64,000 bases of DNA, from contig JAEUUT010000060.1 of the NCBI GenBank assembly GCA_016787415.1, positions 1 through 64,000 on the forward strand, given 5' to 3'. The notes below the pieces were generated by a model that saw only the letters and a program-made list of their open reading frames with translations, was not told the origin of the DNA and did not search any database. Every line of letters starts with the position of its first letter. The stretch's first letter is position 1. A program made the translations under genes and the position numbers. Shown one piece after another: positions 18,327 through 26,272 of the stretch. The DNA comes from Saprospiraceae bacterium. GTDB taxonomy: Bacteria > Bacteroidota > Bacteroidia > Chitinophagales > Saprospiraceae.

Positions 18327-18472
18327 CCCAAGGGGCAAGAGGCAAAGGGTAAAAGGCAAGAGGCAAGGGGCAAAGGGCAAGAGGCAAAAACGCAAAGCGC
18401 CCCCAAGCCACCTTATATTTTTGCCTCTTGCCCCTTGCTTCTTGCCCCTTGCCCCTTGGGCATTGCCTCTTG
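18326..18472. repeat. Element E6: inverted repeat with GGCAAGA/GGGGCAA words
   Basis: The left arm 18326-18390 is a run of degenerate heptamers (GGCAAGA, GGCAAAG, GGGGCAA). The right arm 18418-18461, with one further word to 18472, is its complement. The left arm holds about two or three more words than the right. The loop 18391-18417 is C-rich. It begins at the last base of the ompH stop codon and ends 20 bp before the promoter of the second ompH. Confidence 0.88.
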
Positions 18473-18499
18473 TTTTTTAAAACCCGCTTCATACCTTTG
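18470..18499 (+). promoter_or_regulatory. Probable Bacteroidota promoter upstream of the second ompH
   Basis: TTG (18470-18472), a 19-bp spacer, then TACCTTTG (18492-18499), a full match to TAnnTTTG. It lies 23 bp before the start codon at 18523. The -33 part lies at the edge of element E6. Confidence 0.65.
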
Positions 18500-18522
18500 C
18501 CCGACATTTCACTAAATTCACT

Positions 18523-19032
18523 ATGAAAAAAACAATTCTGCTGACCATCGCCCTGGCATTTGCCGCGGCTACAGGTTTCGCACAAAAATTTGGTTACTGC
18601 AACACCACTCAAATTCTCACCCTTATCCCTGAGGTGAAAGCCGCCGACAGCGATCTGAAGGCTTTCCAGACCCAACTCAATAAACGCGGTCAGGATATGG
18701 TAAAAACCCTGCAAGACAAGGATACGGAATTGCAGCGCAAAAAGGAACAGGGTACGATTTCACCCAATGACTACCAAACCCAGGCAACCAAACTGCAGGA
18801 AGAACAGGAAAAAATTTCCAAATACGAACAGGAAGTGATGGCACAAATGGCGCAAAAACGCGAAGAACTGTACAAACCCATCTTCGATCGTTTCAACAAA
18901 GCCATGAACGACGTTGCCAAAGAAAATGGTTTTTCACTCGTTTTTGACACCAATGCTCAGGTGCTGCTCTACGCCGACGAATCGCTGGACGTGACGAAGC
19001 AGGTGAAAGCGAAATTGGGAATAAATAACTAA
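18523..19032 (+). CDS. OmpH/Skp-family periplasmic chaperone (copy 2)
   Basis: A 169-residue paralogue of the preceding gene. It has a signal peptide (MKKTILLTIALAFAAATGFAQ), then KFGYCNTTQILTLIPEVKAAD, long charged helices (DTELQRKKEQ, EEQEKISKYEQEVMAQMA) and the closing NGFSLVFDTNAQVLLYAD segment. It is expected to be a periplasmic chaperone for outer-membrane proteins. Tandem ompH pairs are common in Bacteroidota, often next to bamA, but bamA is not here. Its 3' end is followed by composite element E7, and the next gene converges. Confidence 0.92.
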   Translation: MKKTILLTIALAFAAATGFAQKFGYCNTTQILTLIPEVKAADSDLKAFQTQLNKRGQDMVKTLQDKDTELQRKKEQGTISPNDYQTQATKLQEEQEKISKYEQEVMAQMAQKREELYKPIFDRFNKAMNDVAKENGFSLVFDTNAQVLLYADESLDVTKQVKAKLGINN

Positions 19033-19033
19033 A

Positions 19034-19226
19034 GTAGTCCTAAGTCGACAGTCCTAAGTCCTCAGTCCGTAGCGTACACGTAGTTACTCCCGGCATTCGT
19101 TAGTTAGTCTTGAGTCCTCAGTCTGTAGAGTACACCTAGTTTTTCTTAGCATCTTTAATAACAAATGCCAAGAGTAACCAGGTGTACGCTACGGACTTAG
19201 GACTCAGGACTGTCGACTCAGGACTT
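19034..19226. repeat. Element E7: composite inverted repeat with AGTCCTR words and a nested extra arm
   Basis: Outer arms 19034-19079 and 19180-19226 pair at about 41 of 47 positions. They are made of AGTCCTR and AGTCGAC words and end in the core GTAGCGTACACC. Inside, GTTACTCCCGGCATT (19083-19097) pairs with AATGCCAAGAGTAAC (19164-19178). Between these lies a second, directly repeated left arm (about 19105-19137) ending in GTAGAGTACACC. The whole looks like one element inserted into, or duplicated within, another. It lies between two convergent genes. Confidence 0.85.
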
Positions 19227-21236
19227 CAAGTATTTCTCCAGCCATCCAAAAAACTCCCTTTGCCACAGCAAACTATTCTGCGGTTTGCTCATCCAGTGGC
19301 CTTCATCCGGGAAAGACAGAAAACGCGACGGAATACCGCGCAATTGAGCAGCCTGAAAGGCCTGCATACCTTCGCTGAAAGGAACCCGGAAATCCAGTTC
19401 GTTGTGAATGACTAAAATGGGTGTATCCCAGTTCTGCACATAGCGGTGCGGACTGTCGGTCTGGTACATTTTTGGAACGGGCGTTTGCCAGTAAGCCCCT
19501 TCAAAATCGTAGTGCGGGAACCACACTTCTTCCGTGGTACCATAAAAACTCTCCAGATTGAACAAGCCGCAGTGAGCAATAAACGTCTTGAAACGTTTCT
19601 GGTGGTTGCCAGCCAACCAATACACGGCATATCCACCGAAACTGGCGCCAACAGCCCCTATTCGGCTGGCGTCTACAAATGGCTCTTTGGCAATGGCATC
19701 GGTGGCCGAGAGGTAATCTTTCATGGCGTCGCCCCATTTGCCTGTGATAGCATCGTTCCAGGCTTGTCCCGAACCCGGCATGCCACGTCGGCAAGGCGCC
19801 ACCACTACGTATCCCTGTGCCGCCATAAGCGATAAATTCCAGCGATAGGAAAAGAACTGACTGAGGGCCGACTGCGGGCCGCCCTGGCAGTAAATAATGG
19901 CTGGATATTTTTTAGTCGGATCAAAATCGGGTGGCAGCACCACCCAAACATTCATGTCCTTGCCATCGAAGGTTTTGACCGTGCGGCGCTCTACTTTGCT
20001 TTTTGAAATACTTTTCCAGGGGTTTTCCGTTACAAACGACATCTGTCGCATAGCGCCGTTGACCGTGCTTACCACATACACTTCCGCCGGAGCCGTCATG
20101 GAAATACGCGTTGCAATCAGTTCATTTCCACCCAGTTTGAAATTGGTAATGTCATGGGTACCATCGGTGATACGACGTATTTTTTTATCCTGCAAGCGGT
20201 ATTCATAAATCTGGTAGGTGAAATTTTCCGAACTGAGGAAATAAATCACCTTGCCATCGGCCGACCACACCGGGTGGTTCATTTCATATGTCCACGTGGC
20301 CGAAAGTTCTTCGGTTTGTTGTGTTTCCAGGTTGAGCATCATCAGGCGTGAGCGGTCGGCTTCGTAACCCGGCCGGGCCATGCTGTTCCAGAGCAGGTAT
20401 TTGCCGTCGGGCGAAAACACCGGATCGCGGTCGTATCCCGGGTTCAGTTGGGTAAAGTTGAGGGTTTTACCCGAAGCAATTTCGTAAGCGTACAGGTCGC
20501 TATTGGTACTCTGGGCTTCTTTTGTGCCGTTCAGTTTTCGGCAGGTATAAATGATCCATTTCCCGTTGGGGCTCCAGGTGATTTGTTCCATACCCCCATC
20601 CGGCGTCAGTGGGCTGTCGAAACGCTCGTTTCCCTGAATATTGATGGGCGCGCCGGAAAATTTTCCATTGCTGTAACCCACATAAAAGACATTGCTGTAC
20701 GCATAGTCGTGCCACGATTTCCAGTGCCGGTACAAAAGCCCATCGGAAATGCGGCCGCTGGCTTTGGGCAAATCCGGGTAACGGTCGACTGTGTTTTGAT
20801 CGAGTTTTACATCCTGGGCAAAAAGAATGGATTTTCCATCCGGTGAGTAGTGAAACCCATTGATTTCAAGGTCGCTCACCTGCGCAATCATGGATGGGCC
20901 TTCCACATTGACTTCATGCAGTTTCCCGTCGCGCAGGAAGCCTATTTTTTTCCCATCAGGCCGGAATTCAGCATCCGAACTGGTTTCATCCGGGTCGGTC
21001 AGGGCGCGGGTAACGCCGGTTTTTATTTCCAGCAGGTACAACACCCGGCTACCTTTATTGGTGGGTACGTCATAGCGTTGTACGCCGTACAGGGCGTATT
21101 TTCCATCCGGGGAAACATCCTCCAGCCCTACCCTTCCGATAGTCCAGAGCAGTTCCGGTGTGAGTTTCTGTTGGGCATTAGTCGGGAAGGCATCTGACAG
21201 CATAATGAAGAGGGATAAAAAAAGTAGTCGATACAT
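19218..21236 (-). CDS. S9-family prolyl oligopeptidase-like serine peptidase
   Basis: A 672-residue secreted peptidase with a signal peptide (MYRLLFLSLFIMLSDAFPTNAQ). The N-terminal half is a beta propeller with TolB-like repeats (SPDGKYALYG, RPDGKKIGFL, SPDGKSILF, SPNGKWIIYT, SPDGKYLLW). The C-terminal alpha/beta-hydrolase domain has nucleophile GASFGG near residue 530, an Asp in NELDFRVP near 613 and His in DEGHWM near 647. The family cleaves oligopeptides in the periplasm, often dipeptidyl- or acylaminoacyl-peptidase type. Specificity is not predictable. The last residues (K-S-stop) are encoded by the word AAGTCCTGA of element E7, the same way the GT22 gene ends. Confidence 0.94.
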   Translation of the reverse strand: MYRLLFLSLFIMLSDAFPTNAQQKLTPELLWTIGRVGLEDVSPDGKYALYGVQRYDVPTNKGSRVLYLLEIKTGVTRALTDPDETSSDAEFRPDGKKIGFLRDGKLHEVNVEGPSMIAQVSDLEINGFHYSPDGKSILFAQDVKLDQNTVDRYPDLPKASGRISDGLLYRHWKSWHDYAYSNVFYVGYSNGKFSGAPINIQGNERFDSPLTPDGGMEQITWSPNGKWIIYTCRKLNGTKEAQSTNSDLYAYEIASGKTLNFTQLNPGYDRDPVFSPDGKYLLWNSMARPGYEADRSRLMMLNLETQQTEELSATWTYEMNHPVWSADGKVIYFLSSENFTYQIYEYRLQDKKIRRITDGTHDITNFKLGGNELIATRISMTAPAEVYVVSTVNGAMRQMSFVTENPWKSISKSKVERRTVKTFDGKDMNVWVVLPPDFDPTKKYPAIIYCQGGPQSALSQFFSYRWNLSLMAAQGYVVVAPCRRGMPGSGQAWNDAITGKWGDAMKDYLSATDAIAKEPFVDASRIGAVGASFGGYAVYWLAGNHQKRFKTFIAHCGLFNLESFYGTTEEVWFPHYDFEGAYWQTPVPKMYQTDSPHRYVQNWDTPILVIHNELDFRVPFSEGMQAFQAAQLRGIPSRFLSFPDEGHWMSKPQNSLLWQREFFGWLEKYLKS

Positions 21237-21313
21237 GGTGTTGTTTTTATGGTTTGGAATGTGGATTTCATTTTACATTCGTCCGGCAAAAATGCACCTA
21301 ATTTTTATCGCTC

Positions 21314-21961
21314 ATGCATAAATATCTGACGGAACTCTTCGGCGTATTTTTCCTGGCATTGATTTCCATTTTGGCTACCACCGGCAATTACACAGCGCTG
21401 GCGCCGCTGGCTATGGGCGCGGCTTTGACAGCACTCACGGGCGTGGCACGCGACATTTCCGGCGCTCATTTTAACCCGGTAGTATCTATGGCAGCATTTA
21501 TCCGGGGAAAAATCGACCGAATCGACATTTTGTACTATGTCATTGCACAGGTATTGGGCGGTATTCTGGCCGGCACAGTGGCCGTTTTTCTGACGGAAAG
21601 CAGCCTGAGTTCTATTCCGGAAATCGAGCCCCGGCAAAATGCGGGACTGCCAGCCACTGTAGCAGAATTTCTCGGCGCTTTTGCCTGGACGATGGTGGCG
21701 CTCAGTGCTTTGGTGAAATCGGACAAAAGCCCACGAGGCGGTTTTTTGCTTGGACTGACCGTGTTGGCCCTGGGCATTGCGCTGCGTGACATCAGCGGGG
21801 CTGTATTCAATCCTGCGCTCGCAGTGTCCTGGATGATTTCGGGTATGGCCTTCTGGGCCGATTTGCCGGTGTACATCATCGGCCCATTGCTGGGGGCGGC
21901 CGCTGCGGCGTCTGTTTTTTACCTGATAGAAAAAATACCGGCCGACGAGTTTAATATTTGA
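21314..21961 (+). CDS. Aquaporin / MIP-family channel
   Basis: A 215-residue integral membrane protein with the six-helix, two-half-helix layout of major intrinsic proteins. The two pore motifs are SGAHFNPV (NPV at residues 54-56) and SGAVFNPA (NPA at 166-168). The change of Ala to Val in the first motif occurs in some bacterial channels. It should allow water or small neutral solutes through the inner membrane. The second half reads RDISGAVFNPALAVSW. It is divergent from the S9 peptidase, and its 3' end overlaps the convergent exonuclease gene by 11 bp. Confidence 0.93.
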   Translation: MHKYLTELFGVFFLALISILATTGNYTALAPLAMGAALTALTGVARDISGAHFNPVVSMAAFIRGKIDRIDILYYVIAQVLGGILAGTVAVFLTESSLSSIPEIEPRQNAGLPATVAEFLGAFAWTMVALSALVKSDKSPRGGFLLGLTVLALGIALRDISGAVFNPALAVSWMISGMAFWADLPVYIIGPLLGAAAAASVFYLIEKIPADEFNI

Positions 21962-23333
21962 CCACGCGAAGGCCTTTTTTGGACTCCTGAAAAACGCGAA
22001 TAATTCGCGCTGCATCCGGGTCGTAGGTGGCAGGCGGTGTGAGCGTTTCCAACAAATCTTCCACGCTGTTGAACCCTGCATCCTGTTCGATGTAGCCGAA
22101 GCCGATAAAATAGCCGTCGCGCACGCCAATGACGGCTTTTTCAGTTTCGGTGCGCCCCTGATCGATCAGAAAATAACTGCCAGACAAACGTTTATTGAGT
22201 GTTTGCAGGGCCAATTCAACACGTTCGTTGTAAGATTCCGGTGACTCTTCTCCGATGCAGGCGCCTTTGCATTTTTTGATAGAATAATGAAAACAGGCAC
22301 GGTCAGAAGCGTCCAGGTTGCTCAGTCGATAGCACAATTCGAACTGCCGCACCACACTTTGCAGGTGCATGCGCGCACTGTCGACCTTGGGGTAGTCGGA
22401 CACCAGTTCCAGTTGGCGGGCATTTTTGCCGGTTCGTTTCCCTACGGCAAAACAGCGATAACCATTCTGGTCGGTGTAGGTGTAAATACAGCCAGAAAAA
22501 TTGCGGATGCGTTGCGCCCTGTTCACCGGCGGCAGCAGGCGTTTTATTTCGGCGCTTTCGTGCAACAGGGCCACCAGTTCGCTGCCAGTCACTTCATAAC
22601 TGATGTCGGCCACGCCATTGCGCAGTTTTTCGCCTTTCGGAGTGAAATCGGCGAAGTGTTCGAACAGGCGTTTGCGGATGTTCAGGCTTTTACCCACATA
22701 AATGACATTGCCTTTTTCGTCGTGCAAGTAATACACGCCGCAGCGCTCGGGCACTAAATGCAGGCGTTCGAGTGTGATATTTTTCGGAAGTTTGGTTTCC
22801 TTTATGCCGTGATCTATGAATTGGCGGAGGGCGTCTCCCTGCTGGGCGGCCAGGATGCGTTCGAACAAGGACACCGTAGCCAGGGTATCATCGAGTGCGC
22901 GGTGGCTGCGTTCGGCATGAATGCCGAAATGGCGTTTCAGGTTGCTCAGGCTATAACTGGGAAGGCCGGGAAATACCTTGCGCGCCATTCGTACGGTGCA
23001 CAGTTGTTTGCGGGTGTAGGGAAATCCGAGCCGGGCAAATTCTTCCCGCAAAAAACTGTAATCAAACGATACATTGTGGGCCACAAAAATGGCGCCTTCG
23101 GTCATTTGTACGATCTGTTTAGCCACTTCGAAGAAACGTGGGGCCTGTGCCACCATGTCGTCGGAAATTCCGGTGAGTTGGGTAATGCTCCAGGGGATAC
23201 TTCGTTCCGGGTTGAGCAGGGTCGAAAATGTATCGACGACGCGTTGCCCGTCGTGCAAAACGATGGCAATTTCGGTAATGCGTTCGTACCGGGCCTGACC
23301 TCCGGTGGTTTCTACGTCTACAATGGCATACAC
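21951..23333 (-). CDS. DEDDh exonuclease fused to a GIY-YIG nuclease domain
   Basis: A 460-residue protein. The N-terminal DnaQ-like 3'-5' exonuclease domain has VDVETTGG, AHNVSFDYSFLREEF and HRALDDTLAT, the His placing it in the DEDDh class. It is followed by a GIY-YIG domain (CGVYYLHDEKGNVIYVGKS, NIRKRLFEHF) like the N-terminal nuclease of UvrC/Cho. The C-terminal part has Cys and His in FHYSIKKCKGACIGE. This fusion is a known Bacteroidota architecture of the Cho/UvrC-like family and suggests a DNA repair role. I placed the start at the GTG at 23333 (VYAIVDVETTGG), which matches the usual N-terminus. A longer frame to 23501 would add a low-complexity segment. It overlaps the aquaporin gene tail to tail. 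Confidence 0.88.
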   Translation of the reverse strand: MYAIVDVETTGGQARYERITEIAIVLHDGQRVVDTFSTLLNPERSIPWSITQLTGISDDMVAQAPRFFEVAKQIVQMTEGAIFVAHNVSFDYSFLREEFARLGFPYTRKQLCTVRMARKVFPGLPSYSLSNLKRHFGIHAERSHRALDDTLATVSLFERILAAQQGDALRQFIDHGIKETKLPKNITLERLHLVPERCGVYYLHDEKGNVIYVGKSLNIRKRLFEHFADFTPKGEKLRNGVADISYEVTGSELVALLHESAEIKRLLPPVNRAQRIRNFSGCIYTYTDQNGYRCFAVGKRTGKNARQLELVSDYPKVDSARMHLQSVVRQFELCYRLSNLDASDRACFHYSIKKCKGACIGEESPESYNERVELALQTLNKRLSGSYFLIDQGRTETEKAVIGVRDGYFIGFGYIEQDAGFNSVEDLLETLTPPATYDPDAARIIRVFQESKKGLRVVKY

Positions 23334-23416
23334 GGCTCGATCATGTTTAAGGTGAAATCCGTCTCCTGTTTGGCGCCGTTCAGAGCAGCAAAAATAAAGC
23401 AGTAAACACGAATTGT

Positions 23417-24631
23417 TTGAAAAAGTCGGTTTTGAATTTTTTTTATTTGGAATTTTTCCCGGGCATGGTCGCCTGGTTGTGGTGTACTGTTGCTTTTTCA
23501 CAAGTGCAAAGCATTGGCAGTCAGCGTATTGTTGTAGGGGCAGAACAAACCCAGGCGCTGTTGCACCTGATTTGCGACAAGCAAACCGCGCTGGTGGTCA
23601 ATCACTCTTCCCTCGTTGGAACGACGCATTTGGTGGATACACTGTACGACCTGGGTTGTTGCATCGACCGGATTCTGGCGCCGGAGCACGGGTTTCGGGG
23701 CGGCGAAGATGCCGGCGTCACCGTTCGCGACGATGTAGATACCCGAACAGGCATACCTATCGTTTCGCTGTATGGAAAAAAGAAAAAACCCGCCTGCGAA
23801 GACCTGGAAGGCATCGACGTGGTGGTGTTTGATATTCAGGATGTGGGCGCCCGTTTCTACACCTATATTAGTACGATGTTTTACATCATGGAGGCATGCG
23901 CCGAGCAGGGGAAACAGGTGATCGTGCTCGATCGGCCCAATCCGAACGGACATTATGTTGACGGGCCTGTGCTCGATATGCGCTATTCTTCGTTTGTGGG
24001 TATTGCCCCTATTCCGGTGGTGCATGGCTGTACAGTAGGCGAACTGGCGCGGCTATTTGCCGGAGAATACTGGATTGGTTCGGCGCAAGAACTTGATTTA
24101 CAGGTGATTCCATGTTTGAATTACACGCACCACACGCCTTATGATCTGCCGGTAAAACCCTCTCCCAACCTTCCCAATACGCGTGCTGCGCTGCTTTACC
24201 CATCGCTGTGTTTTTTTGAAGGAACAGACGTGAGCATCGGCCGCGGCACTCCAGCGCCGTTTCAGATGGTGGGGCATCCGGATTTTCAGGAAGGGAGTTA
24301 CTCATTTATTCCAACGGCGGGGTATGCTGCGCGGAACCCGCCACAGGAAGGAAAAACGTGCTGGGGAATCGATTTGAGAAATACTTCCATGGATAGTCTG
24401 CGCCGGGATACTGCGTTGAATTTGCGATATTTGTTCGAGTTTTTTGATTGCCTGCCCGGCCGGGAGTCGTTTTTTCTTAAAAATCATTTTTTTGATCTGT
24501 TGGCAGGCAACAGCACCTGGCGCGAACAAATGATGGCCGGAAAAACCGAAGCGGAAATTCGTGCAGGCTGGCAATACGACCTCTCGCTGTTCAAGGCCAT
24601 TCGTAAAAAATACCTCCTTTACCCCGATTAA
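23417..24631 (+). CDS. DUF1343/NamZ-like exo-beta-N-acetylmuramidase
   Basis: A 404-residue secreted protein of the DUF1343 family. Family motifs are VVNHSSLVG, LAPEHGFRG, PIVSLYGKKKKP, VFDIQDVGARFYTYIST, DRPNPNGHYVDGPVL, GELARLF and SLCFFEGTDVSIGRGT. NamZ, a characterised member, removes terminal N-acetylmuramic acid from peptidoglycan fragments, so a cell-wall recycling role is likely. Translation probably starts at the TTG at 23417, which gives a good signal peptide (MKKSVLNFF...). The ATG at 23465 is an alternative. It is divergent from the exonuclease gene, and its stop is followed within a few bases by repeat words and then yraN in the same frame. Confidence 0.9.
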   Translation: MKKSVLNFFYLEFFPGMVAWLWCTVAFSQVQSIGSQRIVVGAEQTQALLHLICDKQTALVVNHSSLVGTTHLVDTLYDLGCCIDRILAPEHGFRGGEDAGVTVRDDVDTRTGIPIVSLYGKKKKPACEDLEGIDVVVFDIQDVGARFYTYISTMFYIMEACAEQGKQVIVLDRPNPNGHYVDGPVLDMRYSSFVGIAPIPVVHGCTVGELARLFAGEYWIGSAQELDLQVIPCLNYTHHTPYDLPVKPSPNLPNTRAALLYPSLCFFEGTDVSIGRGTPAPFQMVGHPDFQEGSYSFIPTAGYAARNPPQEGKTCWGIDLRNTSMDSLRRDTALNLRYLFEFFDCLPGRESFFLKNHFFDLLAGNSTWREQMMAGKTEAEIRAGWQYDLSLFKAIRKKYLLYPD

Positions 24632-24681
24632 ACCACCTCTCGCTTCTCACCTCTCACTTCTCACTTCTCACTTCCCACCTC
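24632..24681. repeat. Element E8: lone arm of CTTCTCA/CCTCTCA words
   Basis: A tandem run of heptamers such as CACTTCT and CACCTCT, reverse-complementary to the GAGAGGT words of E5 and E11. It starts right after the NamZ stop codon and runs to the apparent start of yraN. No second arm is found close by. Confidence 0.75.
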
Positions 24682-24682
24682 T

Positions 24683-25051
24683 ATCAAATCGACTCTCGAC
24701 ATCGGCCGCCGCGGCGAATCCATTGCAGCAGAATACCTGCAACAAAAAGGGTATCGCATTGCTGCACTCAATTTTCGGGCAGGCCGTGGCGAAATAGACA
24801 TCATTGCCTGGGAACACGATCGGCTGCTGGTGTTTGTAGAGGTAAAAACACGTTCCAGCGAAGGGTTCGGGGGGCCTGAAGGCGCCGTCGATGCTAAAAA
24901 GCAAGACCTGCTGGCCCGTACTGCCGGAATTTATATGGATCAAATTGAGTACGACTGGGAAATTCGTTTCGATATTGTCGCCGTTTTAATGAAACATGAC
25001 CAGGTGCTGGAAATCCGGCATGTGGAAGATGCTTTTTTTCCAACTGAATGA
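24683..25051 (+). CDS. YraN/UPF0102-family predicted endonuclease (start codon unclear)
   Basis: A frame of about 122 residues with the UPF0102 core: LDIGRRGESIAAEYLQQKGY, NFRAGRGEIDIIAW, LVFVEVKTR, GAVDAKKQDLL and FDIVAVL. The D-x-E-V-K pattern is the PD-(D/E)XK-like site of this family, thought to act on DNA (Holliday-junction-like), though no firm role is known. There is no ATG, GTG or TTG between the NamZ stop (24629-24631) and the conserved core. The best placed triplet is ATC at 24683 (ATCAAATCG), which would read ATGAAATCG with one base change. The frame is also continuous with NamZ after its stop. The start may be a rare ATC, a sequencing error, or lost to repeat E8. The stop lies in element E9. 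Confidence 0.75.
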   Translation: MKSTLDIGRRGESIAAEYLQQKGYRIAALNFRAGRGEIDIIAWEHDRLLVFVEVKTRSSEGFGGPEGAVDAKKQDLLARTAGIYMDQIEYDWEIRFDIVAVLMKHDQVLEIRHVEDAFFPTE

Positions 25052-25470
25052 TGAATTAGGGGTGTGCGAAAAGTTTGTTCGGCTACGCCCCTTTTAGAGG
25101 GATGGGAACACGGATGAAGCGGATAAAGCGGATTAAAACTGATTTTTAGTGGCCTTGCGGCCACCTTTTTTTGATTTTTACGGATTTGACCACCTCCAGC
25201 GGGTAGATTCGCATGGCATACACATGAAATGGTACAAGGGATTGATCGATGTTGATTTTTGCTTGCTTTATAAAAGATTGATTCGATATACGTCCCGCCG
25301 AAGGCGGGCAAATCCGTAAAAATAAAAAAACAAGTGGTCGCAAGGCCACTAAAAATCAGTTTAAATCCGTTTCATCCGCTTCATCCGAGTTCCCATCCCT
25401 CTACGAAGGGCGTAGCCCCACAAATCCTTCATACACAACTGATTCATCACTCATCATTCATCATTCAAAA
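25046..25470. repeat. Element E9: largest inverted repeat (about 140-160 bp arms)
   Basis: Left arm 25046-25188 and right arm 25309-25470 pair with some mismatches and small gaps. Words include AATGATG, CGGATGAAG/CGGATAAAG and a GTGGCCTTGCGGCCAC palindrome near 25149. The loop (25189-25308) has a GC-rich hairpin CCCGCC-GAA-GGCGGG at 25294-25308. It fills the 420-bp gap between yraN (stop inside the left arm) and dapB (start 2 bp after the right arm). No ORF is convincing inside it. Confidence 0.85.
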
Positions 25471-25471
25471 G

Positions 25472-26200
25472 TTGAAAATCGGTCTTTTAGGATACGGTAA
25501 AATGGGCAAAGCGATTGAGCAAATTGCCACCACTCAGGGAATCGACATTGCCTGGCGCATCACCCGCGACAGCAAGTCGACGTTGAATGACGAACTGCTT
25601 CGAACAGCAGATGTCGTGATCGAATTCAGTCGCCCGGAGGCAGCCTATGACAATGTGATGCTTTGCTTGCAGGCAGGCGTTCCTGTGGTGTGCGGTACCA
25701 CCGGCTGGAACGACCGGCTGGCTGAAGCGCAGCAGTATTGCAAGGAACAAAATGGTGCATTGCTGTGGGCTTCGAATTTCAGCGTAGGCGTCAACCTCTT
25801 CTTTGCGCTCAATCGTTACCTGTCGCGCCTCATGGCAACGCGCCCCGAATATGCAGCATCTGTGGAAGAAACGCACCACATTCATAAACTTGATGCACCC
25901 AGTGGAACTGCCCTGACGCTCGTAAACGAACTGATGGCTGCGCATGGTCATTTTTCCGCCTGGGCGCTGTCGCCCACACCTGCGGGACCGGGAGAAATTC
26001 CCGTTACGGCCATTCGGGAAGGTGAAGTGCCGGGTACGCACCTGATACGCTGGAGCAGTGCGGTAGACGAGATTACCATTGAGCACAAGGCGCATTCCCG
26101 AACCGGATTTGCAGCAGGCGCCGTACTGGCCGCACAATGGATTCATGGGAAAAAAGGTGTTTTCGCTATGGCAGACGTGCTGGGATTAAGTGAAATCTGA
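25472..26200 (+). CDS. dapB: 4-hydroxy-tetrahydrodipicolinate reductase
   Basis: A 242-residue enzyme, the normal DapB length. It has an N-terminal NAD(P)-binding motif GLLGYGKMGKAI and a VVCGTTGW loop. The catalytic signature is EETHHIHKLDAPSGTA, and the C-terminus has HKAHSRTGFAAGAVLAA. It reduces 4-hydroxy-tetrahydrodipicolinate to tetrahydrodipicolinate in lysine and diaminopimelate synthesis. The start is TTG at 25472 (KIGLLGYG); there is no ATG in this frame that would give a sensible N-terminus, and upstream sequence is element E9. The leader is thus entirely repeat. ftsE-like ATPase follows 72 bp later with its own promoter-like signal. Confidence 0.96.
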   Translation: MKIGLLGYGKMGKAIEQIATTQGIDIAWRITRDSKSTLNDELLRTADVVIEFSRPEAAYDNVMLCLQAGVPVVCGTTGWNDRLAEAQQYCKEQNGALLWASNFSVGVNLFFALNRYLSRLMATRPEYAASVEETHHIHKLDAPSGTALTLVNELMAAHGHFSAWALSPTPAGPGEIPVTAIREGEVPGTHLIRWSSAVDEITIEHKAHSRTGFAAGAVLAAQWIHGKKGVFAMADVLGLSEI

Positions 26201-26215
26201 ATTCAAACAGTTTCT

Positions 26216-26223
26216 TACTTTTG
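26216..26223 (+). promoter_or_regulatory. Probable Bacteroidota -7 element (TACTTTTG)
   Basis: TACTTTTG lies 49 bp before the start of the FtsE-like gene, just after the dapB stop. No clear -33 TTTG was seen at the normal spacing. Confidence 0.5.
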
Positions 26224-26272
26224 TCGCTGAAAGACATGCGCCGCAGGCGTATTCACTCCCCCAACACACGGC

